This document shows, one piece after another, positions 33,336 to 42,411 of a stretch of 64,000 nt of DNA (position 1 is the first letter of the stretch; every line of letters starts with the position of its first letter). Where the stretch lies: assembly GCF_019734885.1 (NCBI RefSeq), contig NZ_JAAXCM010000062.1, positions 1-64,000 on the forward strand, read 5' to 3'. The notes under the pieces were generated by a model that was given only the letters and a program-made list of their open reading frames with translations, was not told where the DNA came from and did not search any database. This stretch comes from Pseudocoprococcus catus (lineage in GTDB: Bacteria > Bacillota > Clostridia > Lachnospirales > Lachnospiraceae). A program made the position numbers and the translations under genes.

Positions 33336-33692
33336 TTGAGCAATCGTGCAATTTCCACAGAACTTATTGAATTGGGAGAACGGATCAGAAAACGCAGGCA
33401 GGAAATGAAGTTGTCACAGGAATCTTTTGCGGAAAAAGCAGGTATCAGTGTCAATACGGTCAGCAGGATAGAAGGAGGGCAAACGGCAATGTCTGTTGAG
33501 ATTTTCAGGAAGATGATTGAGATCCTGGAAACAGATGCCAATATCCTGATGGGAAAAGAGGGGGACGATGCAGAAAAAAGAAAGCAGTTTGAGGAAGTAT
33601 TTTATCGTATTCAGAAGATGGAATGGAAAGAGCAGAAAATTATCATGCAGACAATAGATTCACTGATAGAAAGTTTTAATGAGTACAGGTGA
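33336..33692 (+). CDS. XRE-family transcriptional regulator
   Basis: 118 residues. The start is TTG, nine bases after GGAAAGGAGA. The helix-turn-helix spans about residues 10-65: LGERIRKRRQEMKLSQESFA, GISVNTVSRIEGGQ. A C-terminal helix (about 80-118) may serve dimerisation. Such regulators commonly repress ICE transfer genes. An inverted repeat CATATATGGGG/CCCCATATATG at 33701-33739 directly follows the gene and might be its operator. Confidence 0.85.
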   Translation: MSNRAISTELIELGERIRKRRQEMKLSQESFAEKAGISVNTVSRIEGGQTAMSVEIFRKMIEILETDANILMGKEGDDAEKRKQFEEVFYRIQKMEWKEQKIIMQTIDSLIESFNEYR

Positions 33693-33700
33693 AATTTCAC

Positions 33701-33739
33701 CATATATGGGGTGTAAAACAAAAAAACTCCCCATATATG
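33701..33739. promoter_or_regulatory. inverted repeat after the XRE gene
   Basis: CATATATGGGG and CCCCATATATG form an 11-bp inverted repeat around a 17-base A-rich loop. No T run follows on the plus strand. Possible operator or weak minus-strand terminator. Confidence 0.45.
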
Positions 33740-33818
33740 CTAAGGATAATAGTTTTTTGTGCTGTTAAAATAGCAAACAGAGAGAAAGAGACAGAAACAA
33801 GGAAGGGAGATAGGATTG

Positions 33819-33968
33819 ATGACCAGACAAGAAAATTTAATCTATCGGAAGCAGTGTCCCTATGATGCAATGGGAGACTATTCTGTTTTAATGGAAAATG
33901 AAAAGAACATAAAAACGGAAAGAAATGCAAAGAAGTCTGACCGGGACATCAGACGGAAAATAAAATAG
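33819..33968 (+). CDS. 49-aa basic hypothetical protein
   Basis: The ATG lies eight bases after GGAAGGGAGA. The product, MTRQENLIYRKQCPYDAMGD at its start, is hydrophilic with a Lys/Arg/Asp-rich second half and no membrane segment. I do not recognise it; the good binding site and position between regulators in the ICE support a real gene. Confidence 0.6.
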   Translation: MTRQENLIYRKQCPYDAMGDYSVLMENEKNIKTERNAKKSDRDIRRKIK

Positions 33969-33988
33969 AGGATGCTGTAAATTAGCAG

Positions 33989-34064
33989 AAAGGGCAGTAA
34001 GGAAGTTTCAGGCTCTCGTTAAAAAAAACGGGTGTGCCGGAAGCTGTTTTTTACTGCCCTTTTG
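33989..34064 (+). terminator. long hairpin between small ORF and sigma-like gene
   Basis: AAAGGGCAGTAA (33989-34000) pairs with TTACTGCCCTTT (34051-34062) followed by T; the loop of about 50 bases contains a smaller CGTT-A-AACG hairpin. Terminator or attenuator before the sigma-like genes; the gap to 34138 shows further GC-rich short repeats. Confidence 0.55.
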
Positions 34065-34137
34065 CCAGTAGATCAGCAATAATCCTATCCTTTCTGCTGA
34101 TGGGCACCTGTTGCCAGCAGGCAGAAGGGTGGTAATC

Positions 34138-34773
34138 ATGCTGACATTGCAGGAATTGAAACAGGTTGTAGGTAACAGGGAAGAAAGAAGAAAGGTTCCG
34201 TCCGCCAGGTATTTAAGAGAAAACGATGTGGCAGTTGTAAAGCAGAGACTGATAGATGGTGCGGAAATTATTGCGTATCAGACAGGATATGTTTTCTATT
34301 GCGTGGGTGATTATGGAACGGTTTTTCCTTTATTTACCTGTCGAGATTATGTATATGAAGCAGGAAGAAAAATAACAGTTGTTAAGGAAGATTTTTTTGA
34401 TAATCAGCCCTGGTATGTGCGGTTGATATTAGAAGGTGAAGATCGGCTGTGCAGGAACAGGGAGGTACGAGAACATAATAATTGCATTTCATACAGCCAT
34501 ATTTCAGAAGGCTGGTGTGAATTGGTGGATAAAAGGCAGAATGTACTTGAAAAACTGATCATAGAAGAAGCTATTGGAGAATTCATGGATCTGCTGACTG
34601 ACCGGCAGAGACAGGTAATCCATCAAATTTATTTTCAGCAGCGTACACAAAGAGAAGTGTCACGGGTGTTTGGAATTACAGAACCGGCAGTATCAAAATG
34701 TATTTCACAGGCAAAGCAGAAAATGAGAAGAAATGCAGGCAGACTGATCGGAGTGCTTCAGAAGGGAGAATAA
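34138..34773 (+). CDS. sigma-70-like factor, ICE regulator
   Basis: 211 residues from ATG 34138, preceded by AAGGGTGG; an earlier in-frame start at 34111 lacks one. The N-terminal half has no known domain. The C-terminal part has a sigma region 4 helix-turn-helix (about 155-205): LTDRQRQVIHQIYFQQ, then SRVFGITEPAVSKCISQAKQ. It resembles the sigma-like regulators that drive transfer operons in Tn916/Tn1549-type elements. A second sigma-like gene starts four bases later. Confidence 0.8.
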   Translation: MLTLQELKQVVGNREERRKVPSARYLRENDVAVVKQRLIDGAEIIAYQTGYVFYCVGDYGTVFPLFTCRDYVYEAGRKITVVKEDFFDNQPWYVRLILEGEDRLCRNREVREHNNCISYSHISEGWCELVDKRQNVLEKLIIEEAIGEFMDLLTDRQRQVIHQIYFQQRTQREVSRVFGITEPAVSKCISQAKQKMRRNAGRLIGVLQKGE

Positions 34774-34776
34774 AAG

Positions 34777-35199
34777 ATGCGTGGTAAAAAACCAAAGGAA
34801 AGACAACGGTATGTGCTGCGTGTAAATGAAACTCTCATAGAAGTTACCAGAGACGTATATCTGGCATGGTACCAGTCAAGAAGAAAAGAAAGATACCAGC
34901 TTGAAAAAATGCAGAAAAATGGTGTGTGCGGAATAGAAAAAGTAGGGGAAACGAGTTACAACAGTTATTTGCATATATTATCACCAGAAGAAATAGTCAT
35001 CAGGGTGTCAGAAATACAAGAGCTGCAGGAAGCACTGAAATATTTGTCTGAAGAAGAAATGGAATTGATAAGATTATTATTTTTTGAAGAGTACACAGTT
35101 AAAAAAACAGCACAGTATTTCGGGTGTTGTACAAAGACAATCAGAAACAGGAAAAACAAAGTATTGCAGAAACTAAAAGACAGGCTGGAAACTTTGTAA
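34777..35199 (+). CDS. sigma-70-like factor, second copy
   Basis: 140 residues, GAAGGGAG before the ATG. Region 4 lies at about residues 85-135: LSEEEMELIRLLFFEEYTV followed by AQYFGCCTKTIRNRKNKVL. The N-terminal 50 residues, with YVLRVNETLIEVTRDVYLAW, match the N-terminus of small conjugative-element sigma factors. It probably forms a regulatory pair with the previous gene and may act on the long-leader promoter downstream. Confidence 0.82.
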   Translation: MRGKKPKERQRYVLRVNETLIEVTRDVYLAWYQSRRKERYQLEKMQKNGVCGIEKVGETSYNSYLHILSPEEIVIRVSEIQELQEALKYLSEEEMELIRLLFFEEYTVKKTAQYFGCCTKTIRNRKNKVLQKLKDRLETL

Positions 35200-35333
35200 G
35201 TTTTTGCTGTTTCAAAAAAATTTTATAAAAAAATTTCAAACAGGTTAATTTTTGCCCTTTCACACATGCGGTTAGTGGAGGGGCAAATGTCTATTTTAAT
35301 TCAAAACAATAAATTCCCCCCTAAAAGTGAACC

Positions 35334-35500
35334 TTGACAATTTCATATCAGCAGCAAGAGGATACCTGAATTTCCCAGCTACGCATCTGGCGGCGGGCAT
35401 TCGGTGACAACGTGAAGGGCAATGGATGAGAGGCACCCTTGGCAGGAATGATTACGAATTACCTCTTGCGGCTTAAATAGCTCAATCCTGTTTTTATTTA
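35334..35500 (+). ncRNA. candidate structured leader RNA before the adhesin gene
   Basis: The 335-base gap after the second sigma-like gene holds a GC-rich block that looks folded. GCAGCAAGAGG (about 35351-35361) can pair with CCTCTTGCGGC (about 35462-35472), closing a domain of about 120 bases; inside it AAGGG/CCCTT and AGAGG/CCTCT pairings are possible. TTGACA stands at 35334. It matches no riboswitch consensus that I know. Confidence 0.45.
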
Positions 35501-35534
35501 AAAGTCAATCCAAGACATAAGGGAGGTGGTTCCT

Positions 35535-35612
35535 ATGATTGATTCATGCAGGTGTAAGCCTGAACGAAAGTGGAGTAAATTATCGAAGAAAGAGAGGACT
35601 CAGTCAAAATGA
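35535..35612 (+). CDS. 25-aa leader peptide coupled to the adhesin gene
   Basis: The ATG is preceded by AAGGGAGGTGG, the best ribosome binding site of the region. The peptide starts MIDSCRCKPERKWSK and is strongly basic with a CxC motif. Its TGA overlaps the adhesin ATG (ATGA at 35609-35612), so adhesin translation is probably coupled to it. The adhesin's own binding site (GAGAGG) is 11 bases from its ATG. Confidence 0.7.
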   Translation: MIDSCRCKPERKWSKLSKKERTQSK

Positions 35613-38600
35613 AAATGCGATTTAAAAGATTCTTGTCAGGATTTATGGCAGTTGCAACTTTGGCGTCTGTTATCGTTCAACCAGTCACGGTTTCTGCTTC
35701 TGAATTAGAACCAGAGCCAACTTCATTTGAACAGCAATATCCGGAACTGCAGGATGTGCAGGATACTCTTGATAAAGATGAAATTGTGGAAGCAAAGGAT
35801 ATTGAGATTCCCTATGGAGAAGAATTTGAGGTGGAAGTCGATCTGTCCGGTATAGAGGGCGTGAATGAAAAAAAGGTGAAAGTTTTATTCCATGAAGCAA
35901 AGAGTGAAGCCGGTACAGATTTTGACGCACATACACCGGATACCTACAAAGCTGTCTATGCAGTAGAGCCAGTCAGCGGTCACCCAGCTTACAGAGTAAG
36001 CAGAAACATTACGGTAAAAGAGCCAGAAACAGAAGAACAGACAAAGAGTTCTTCTGAAAATACAGTTGGTGAAGGAAATGCCGGTGAAACAGAAGATTCC
36101 GGTAATGCGGAGGAAGATGCTGATTCGGACAGGGCAAAAGAGATTGTGACTGATCTTACAGATGGACAGGAAGTAACAACAGATGAAGAATCTGGTCTGA
36201 CTGTTTCAGAAGTAATGGATCAGGCAGAAAATGAAGGAATTGACTTGTATGAGATGGAGCCGGGTGAAACAGTGACATTTATGGCGGCAGCAGGAAATGC
36301 AAGAAGTTCACAACAGGTTTCAGTGACAAGAGGTGCCGAATACCGATATGCGGATTATGGTTATGGAACTTATCTGACGTATCAGTATACCGTAAAATTC
36401 GGTAATGTGTCCGCCACAGCTTATTGTGTACAGCCGTCCAAACCGGGACCTGGTACGGGAACATATACAATCAATAAGGTTGGGGATGGCAAAGCACTGG
36501 CTAAAGTATGCTACTATGGCACAAAAGCCTCTGGCGATGATGGATTTTTTACAGAAGAAAATGGCTATGGAAACCTGAGTGCAGGAGCCAGATTTATTCT
36601 GGTACATCTTGCTGCGTCATATGCGAATGGCAGTTCCGATGCTTTTTCTGGTGCAAACACTACTGCACAGAATCTTGCGAAAAAACTTTATAATTATTGT
36701 ATTTCTCAGCCAGATATTCCGGATGTGGCAATGTCTTTTTCAGATGCAGATGTGACAGCTTATGTAGATGGCAACAGCCAGAGAACAAAGGAAATCACTT
36801 TTAAAGCAGATGAACTGCAGAGTATCACAATGAAACTCCCAAGTGGTGTGAAACTCCATAACGTGACAACCGGAAAGACAAGCAAAGCTGGCGAAGCAGT
36901 GGAAATCAGTGGTGGAACCAAGTTTTACTTATCTGCACCTCTTACACAGGTACAGGATGTCGCAGGAAACTGGTCTGCAACGATGAAAGGCAGTGTAACA
37001 AAAGATTATTCTGCGTATAAGATCAGTACCGGATCTGGTTCACAGGACCTGGCACTGGTATTTGGTGAAGGTGTTGATGATGAAAAATATGTGGACTTCA
37101 AAGTAACATGGGTACAGTACGCAAGTGTTAAGGTGATTAAAAGAGATGCAAAAGCAGACGCAAAGCTGGCAGGTGCCGTGTTTGGTTTATACAGTGATGC
37201 AAACTGTACAAATTTGATCACAAAGTTACCGGCAACTGATGCGAATGGGGAAGCGTCCGTACAGATCATTAAGACACAGAATACCGTATATCTGAAAGAG
37301 ATTACAGCTCCGACAGGATACCGTATCAATGCAACTGCCTACAACGTAAAACTGGAAGTCAGCAAAACAGCAACTGTGACTGTTCCGGATGAAGAACAGA
37401 TGGGCCAGCTGACTGTTTATAAAGAAGGTCAGGTTCTGACAGGTGCAGATGTCACCGAGAATGGAACAACATTTAAGTATGAGAAACGCAGACAGAAAGG
37501 TGCGATTTATGATGTGTATGCCGGGGCAGATATTAAAACTGCTTATGGTGCCAAGGTTTACAGCAAGGGTGATCTGGTCAAAGAGAATCTGACAACAGAC
37601 TCGAATGGGGCAGTCATTCTGAAAAACCTGCATCTTGGTACATATATCGTCAAAGAAAAACAGGCTCCGACCGGATTTTATAATGCCGGGGAAGAAAAGT
37701 CTGTCACTCTTTCTTATGCAGGACAGAATGTAGATGTTGTTTTTTCTGAGACAACCTTTACGAATGACAGACAGAAAGCAGAAGTGATTGTGACAAAGCA
37801 GGATAAGGATACAGAAAATCCTCTGGATGGAGGAATTTTTGGACTTTATGCAGCCAGTGACATTAAAAATGCAGATGGAACGGTTGTTGTAAAGAAAGGC
37901 ACTCTGATTGAGAAAGTGACAACTGGAAATGATGGAATGGCGAAGTTTACCGCAGACCTGCCGCTGGGATTTTCCTATGATGTAAAGGAAGTACAGGCTC
38001 CGGAAGGCTATCTGAGAAATGCGGATGATGTCTATACGTTTACTTTTTCTTATACAAACGATAAGGAAGCGAAACTGACATTTAAGCATACCTTCAGAAA
38101 CGAGCGTGTGATAGCAAAGATTTCCTTACAGAAGCAGGATAAAGAAACAAAGAAGGCTGTTCCACAGGGAGATGCTACTTTAGAAAAGGCAGTCTATGGA
38201 CTGTATGCCCGTGAGGATATTGTCCATCCGGATGGAGCAACTGGTGTGATCTACAAAGCAGGCGAGCAGGTTGCCACTCTCACAACAGATAAGAATGGAC
38301 AGGCTTCCGTAGATGGATTATACCTTGGTAATTACTATGTAAAAGAGATTACTCCGCCAACGGGTTACCTGGCAGATGAAGAAGAACATGATCTGGTCTG
38401 CAACTACGATGGTGATCTTGTAGCGGAAGTGAAGCGTGACTGTCTGTCTCTGGAACAGGTGATGAAGCAGCCATTTGAGATTATCAAGGCAGCGAACAAC
38501 GGAAAGACAGATGCCGATTTACTGAAAGGTGCAGGATTTACCGCTTATCTGGTATCATCCCTGACAGTAAAAGAAGATGGCAGCTATGACTTTGATTCTG

Positions 38601-41599
38601 TCAAGCCGGTAGTGATAGGGGAAAATGGTGCAACAGAGATCTTTACGGATGAGAAAGGGTATGCCCGCAGTATTGCACTTCCTTATGGAACTTACATCGT
38701 CCGTGAAACAACCACGCCACATAATTACACTCCGGTCAATGATTTCATCGTGCAGATTACGGAAAATCATCCGACTACACCGCAGGTATGGAGAGTGCTG
38801 CTTGACAAAGAGTTTGAAGCAAAGCTGAAGATCATCAAACAGGACGATGAGACAAAGAAAGCAGTGCTTCAGAAGAATACAGAGTTTAAGATTTTTAACC
38901 TGGATACAGAAAAGTATGTGGAACAGGTAACAACCTATCCGACGACGGTAAAACACAAATCTTATTTTACAGATGAGCAGGGATACTTAATCCTTCCACA
39001 GAATCTGAAAATTGGACATTACCGTATTGAGGAAGTGAACGCACCTTATGGATATACGCTCAATGAGAATTACTATGAGGTGAATGTAGATTCCAATACA
39101 GCATATCAGATGGACGGAACTTCCGGCGATGTGATCATCGAGATTGTATACGAGAATCATCCGGTTAAGGGAGAACTGAACATCGTAAAACAGGGTAAGG
39201 TCTTAAATGGTTATAAAGATGACTTTACTTATCAGAAAGAAACTCTGGAGGGAGCAGTCTTTGAGATGTATGCTGCAGAAGATATTTATACAGCAGACTT
39301 CCAGAAAGATGATAACGGAAACCGTATCCTGGAGTATGCTTCCGGGGAACTGGTAGGAACTGTTACCACGGATAAGGATGGAAAGGCACAGATCACCGAC
39401 CTTCCACTTGGAACCTATAAGATTGTTGAAAAGACAGCACCAGAGGGCTTTGTGTTAAACGAAGAAGCACAGACAGTAACATTTGAATACAAAGACCAGA
39501 AAACACCAGTCATCGAGCAGACAGCAACTTTTGAGAATGACCGTCAGAAAGTGGAAGTGTCCGTAGTAAAACAGGATGCAGAGACAGAAACGGTTGTGGC
39601 AGGTGCAGAGTTTGGCATCTATGCAAAAGAAGATATTCTGACACATGAAGAAGTGATTGTGAAGGCAGATACCTTACTTGGAAAAGCAGTCAGTGGGGAA
39701 GATGGAAGGGCAGTATTTGACGTTGACCTTCCATTTGGTACTTACTATATCAAAGAACTTGCAGCTCCGGCAGGGTATGTCTCTTCTTTTGAGACTTTGG
39801 AAGTGACTGCCAAATATCAGGGACAGGATGTGAAAGTGGTAGAGCTGGAATCTGTATTTAAGAACCAGCCGACAAAAGTAACCTTTACGAAGTCCGATAT
39901 TACGACAGGCGTGGAACTTTCCGGGGCAACGCTTACGGTGCTTGATAAGGATGGAAATGTGGTAGATACATGGAAGTCTGTAAAGGGTGAGGAACATCTG
40001 ATTGAAAGACTCACAGCCGGGGAGACGTATACCCTTCGTGAAGAAATGGCTCCTTATGGCTATCTGATGGCGGAAGAAGTTTCTTTTACTGTGGACGATA
40101 CTGCCGAGATCCAGAAGGTAGAGATGAAAGATGCAGTGCCAACCGGAACACTTATCATCAATAAAAAAGGTGAGTTCCTGGAGAAAGTATCTGCACTGGA
40201 TTCCATTGGCGGATGGATGAAGCATCTGTTTGAATATCTTTCCGGTTCCCTGAAAGAGGTTACTTTTGAGGTTTATGCCTTAGAAGATATAAAAGCAGCG
40301 GATGGCGAGAGTGAAGATTACTACAAGAAAGATGCACTGGTAGCAACGATCACGACGGATGAAACAGGCGTGGCAAAACTGACAGACCTTCCTCTTGGCA
40401 AATACTATGTCAAAGAGAAAGAGACAGCAAGTGGATATGTCTTGGATGGAGAAACTCGTGAAGTAGATTTGACTTACCGTGACCAGAATACCGCAGTTGT
40501 TACTTATTCCGCTGACTGGCAGAACAAACGTCAGAAGGCAGAAGTGAACGTGCTAAAGAAAGAAAAAGATTCCGACCGTGTACTGGAAGGGGCTGTATTT
40601 GCCCTGTGCAATAAAGAAGATATTGTCAATGCAAAAGGCGATGTGATCCTGAAAGCAAATACGGTTATTGAGGAGCAGGCTACGGATAAGGAAGGAAAAC
40701 TGACCTTTACGGCAGATCTGCCACTTGGCTATACCTACTATGTGAAAGAAACTTCCCCGGCACCGGGATTTGCGACAACAGACCAGGTACAGGAATTTAC
40801 TTTTGAATATGGTGGGGCAGATAAGGAAACACTGTCTTATGCGTTCACTTTTGAAGATGAGCCGACAACCGTAGAGTTTACCAAAACATCCCTGACAGAC
40901 GGAAAGGAGATTGAGGGAGCAAAACTAAAAGTCACAGATGAGAGTGGAAACACTGTGGATGAATGGACTTCCGGTAAAGAAGCACATATCATCAAAGAAC
41001 TGACCGCTGGCAAGAAGTACACCATGACAGAAACACTTCCTGCGGACGGTTATGTGACAGCAGAGAGCATCACTTTTACGGTGGAAGATACCAGTGAAGT
41101 ACAGAAAGTGGAAATGAAGGATGATGTGACAAAAGTGCAGATTTCCAAGACCGATATTTCTGGTAAGGAGCTGCCAGGAGCGAAACTGACAATCCTTGAC
41201 AAAGATGGAAAGACCGTAGAAAGCTGGACATCTGAAGAAAAACCACACTATATTGAGATGCTTCCAATCGGGGAATATACCCTTCGTGAAGAAACTGCAC
41301 CGGACGGTTATCTGGTTGCAGAGGATGTAAAGTTTACGGTCAAAGATACTGGAGAAATCCAGAAGGTTGTGATGAAGGATGAGGCGAAACCGGAGGAAAC
41401 TCCAACAGAGACACCGACGGAAACACCAGAAACCACACCAACGCCGGAGACGAAAACCACAGAAGAAACAAAGAAATCGACTTCACCAAAGACAGGAGAT
41501 AATACTCCGATTCTGTTCTGGATTCTGCTTGCAGGGGCTGGAATGGCTGGTCTTGGTGGCACAGTGATTCTTCGCAAAAGAAAAAATAAGAGATCATAG
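35609..41599 (+). CDS. SpaA/Cna_B-repeat surface adhesin with sortase signal
   Basis: 1996 residues. A signal peptide (1-30) is followed by an acidic region and a domain at about 245-385 with YCVQPSKPGPGTG that resembles a Cys-Gln thioester domain, although the usual TQxA motif reads LVHLAA. From about residue 505 there are some 13 Cna_B/SpaA (prealbumin-like) modules, most starting with a VxKxD strand and ending with Y-VKE--AP-GY; such modules usually form internal isopeptide bonds. The end has a Thr/Pro/Glu-rich spacer, SPKTG as an LPXTG variant, a membrane helix and RKRKNKRS. Sortase would link it to the wall; no sortase gene is in view. Within the ICE it likely promotes cell contact during mating. 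Confidence 0.92.
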   Translation: MKMRFKRFLSGFMAVATLASVIVQPVTVSASELEPEPTSFEQQYPELQDVQDTLDKDEIVEAKDIEIPYGEEFEVEVDLSGIEGVNEKKVKVLFHEAKSEAGTDFDAHTPDTYKAVYAVEPVSGHPAYRVSRNITVKEPETEEQTKSSSENTVGEGNAGETEDSGNAEEDADSDRAKEIVTDLTDGQEVTTDEESGLTVSEVMDQAENEGIDLYEMEPGETVTFMAAAGNARSSQQVSVTRGAEYRYADYGYGTYLTYQYTVKFGNVSATAYCVQPSKPGPGTGTYTINKVGDGKALAKVCYYGTKASGDDGFFTEENGYGNLSAGARFILVHLAASYANGSSDAFSGANTTAQNLAKKLYNYCISQPDIPDVAMSFSDADVTAYVDGNSQRTKEITFKADELQSITMKLPSGVKLHNVTTGKTSKAGEAVEISGGTKFYLSAPLTQVQDVAGNWSATMKGSVTKDYSAYKISTGSGSQDLALVFGEGVDDEKYVDFKVTWVQYASVKVIKRDAKADAKLAGAVFGLYSDANCTNLITKLPATDANGEASVQIIKTQNTVYLKEITAPTGYRINATAYNVKLEVSKTATVTVPDEEQMGQLTVYKEGQVLTGADVTENGTTFKYEKRRQKGAIYDVYAGADIKTAYGAKVYSKGDLVKENLTTDSNGAVILKNLHLGTYIVKEKQAPTGFYNAGEEKSVTLSYAGQNVDVVFSETTFTNDRQKAEVIVTKQDKDTENPLDGGIFGLYAASDIKNADGTVVVKKGTLIEKVTTGNDGMAKFTADLPLGFSYDVKEVQAPEGYLRNADDVYTFTFSYTNDKEAKLTFKHTFRNERVIAKISLQKQDKETKKAVPQGDATLEKAVYGLYAREDIVHPDGATGVIYKAGEQVATLTTDKNGQASVDGLYLGNYYVKEITPPTGYLADEEEHDLVCNYDGDLVAEVKRDCLSLEQVMKQPFEIIKAANNGKTDADLLKGAGFTAYLVSSLTVKEDGSYDFDSVKPVVIGENGATEIFTDEKGYARSIALPYGTYIVRETTTPHNYTPVNDFIVQITENHPTTPQVWRVLLDKEFEAKLKIIKQDDETKKAVLQKNTEFKIFNLDTEKYVEQVTTYPTTVKHKSYFTDEQGYLILPQNLKIGHYRIEEVNAPYGYTLNENYYEVNVDSNTAYQMDGTSGDVIIEIVYENHPVKGELNIVKQGKVLNGYKDDFTYQKETLEGAVFEMYAAEDIYTADFQKDDNGNRILEYASGELVGTVTTDKDGKAQITDLPLGTYKIVEKTAPEGFVLNEEAQTVTFEYKDQKTPVIEQTATFENDRQKVEVSVVKQDAETETVVAGAEFGIYAKEDILTHEEVIVKADTLLGKAVSGEDGRAVFDVDLPFGTYYIKELAAPAGYVSSFETLEVTAKYQGQDVKVVELESVFKNQPTKVTFTKSDITTGVELSGATLTVLDKDGNVVDTWKSVKGEEHLIERLTAGETYTLREEMAPYGYLMAEEVSFTVDDTAEIQKVEMKDAVPTGTLIINKKGEFLEKVSALDSIGGWMKHLFEYLSGSLKEVTFEVYALEDIKAADGESEDYYKKDALVATITTDETGVAKLTDLPLGKYYVKEKETASGYVLDGETREVDLTYRDQNTAVVTYSADWQNKRQKAEVNVLKKEKDSDRVLEGAVFALCNKEDIVNAKGDVILKANTVIEEQATDKEGKLTFTADLPLGYTYYVKETSPAPGFATTDQVQEFTFEYGGADKETLSYAFTFEDEPTTVEFTKTSLTDGKEIEGAKLKVTDESGNTVDEWTSGKEAHIIKELTAGKKYTMTETLPADGYVTAESITFTVEDTSEVQKVEMKDDVTKVQISKTDISGKELPGAKLTILDKDGKTVESWTSEEKPHYIEMLPIGEYTLREETAPDGYLVAEDVKFTVKDTGEIQKVVMKDEAKPEETPTETPTETPETTPTPETKTTEETKKSTSPKTGDNTPILFWILLAGAGMAGLGGTVILRKRKNKRS

Positions 41600-41691
41600 G
41601 ATTTTTCAGTAATGGATGAGGGCATTTATGGACACAGGATTCATAGATGCCCTTTTGAAAAATTTCAAGAGATGTGAAGGGAGAAAAGAAG

Positions 41692-41844
41692 ATGACAAAA
41701 ACAGTATTGATCGTTGCTGCGGCTGCAGTATTTCTGGTATATGGATTTGTCCTTTGGTGCTGTATCAAAGTGGGGGCGGAATCAGAAAAAGAATATATGA
41801 AACTGGCAGAAAAGAGAGGAAAGGAGCAGCAATGTGATAAATGA
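41692..41844 (+). CDS. 50-aa single-span membrane protein
   Basis: ATG nine bases after GAAGGGAG. The product starts MTKTVLIVAAAAVFLVYGFV, has one membrane helix (about 4-26) and a Lys/Glu-rich tail. It lies between the adhesin gene and pcfB. Small membrane proteins are common at this point in such elements; function unknown. Confidence 0.6.
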   Translation: MTKTVLIVAAAAVFLVYGFVLWCCIKVGAESEKEYMKLAEKRGKEQQCDK

Positions 41845-41883
41845 GGATAAGACAGCAGTGAGAGAAGAAAGGGCGTGGTGTGA

Positions 41884-42411
41884 TTGCAGGATGAAGTGAA
41901 TGAGAAAACAGTCTCACTTTGTATCCGCTGTGGCAAGGTCACTGCCAACTTGCTGAAAGCTGCCATGGTAAAGGCTCTTGCAAAGATGGAGCAGGAGAAA
42001 AAACAGCAGGGACAGAAAACAAACCAGAAGCAGCCCCAGAAGGAAAAGGAGGATAAGACCTACAAGGGAAAACAGAGCCTTGATAAGCTGATGAAGCAGA
42101 ATGTACAGCTGTCCAACATTGAGATCACAGATGGAAACATCAAGTCTTTTGAACGGGTAGCAAAGAAGTACAGCATTGATTTCAGCCTGAAAAAAGATGT
42201 GACTGCGGACCCGCCAAGATACTATGTGTTCTTTAAGGCAAGGGATGCTGATGTGATGACTGCCGCTTTTAAGGAATACACGGGCAAGTCTCTGAATAAG
42301 GACAAAAAACCATCTGTGAGGAAGAAGTTACAGCAGGCAATCACCAAATCGCTTGCAAAGCACAGGGAACTGGAGAAAACAAAAGGAAAGGAGAAGGAGC
42401 CGTCATTATGA
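41884..42411 (+). CDS. PcfB family protein
   Basis: 175 residues; a TTG start at 41884 is assumed, as no in-frame ATG with a binding site exists nearby. The N-terminus VSLCIRCGKVTANLLKAAMV and the C-terminal half with NIEITDGNIKSFERVAKKY fit the PcfB (DUF3801) family. In pCF10, PcfB and PcfC work together to prepare DNA for transfer: PcfC is the coupling protein. Here too the coupling-protein gene follows, with an ATGA overlap. Confidence 0.83.
   Translation: MQDEVNEKTVSLCIRCGKVTANLLKAAMVKALAKMEQEKKQQGQKTNQKQPQKEKEDKTYKGKQSLDKLMKQNVQLSNIEITDGNIKSFERVAKKYSIDFSLKKDVTADPPRYYVFFKARDADVMTAAFKEYTGKSLNKDKKPSVRKKLQQAITKSLAKHRELEKTKGKEKEPSL

Noticed and set aside
37226-38089. 287-codon antisense ORF opposite the adhesin gene
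   Set aside because: It is a shadow of the repeat modules, without a ribosome binding site.
41616-41837. 73-codon ORF after the adhesin
   Set aside because: It overlaps, in another frame, a 50-codon gene with a good binding site and a clear membrane helix, which is the likelier gene.
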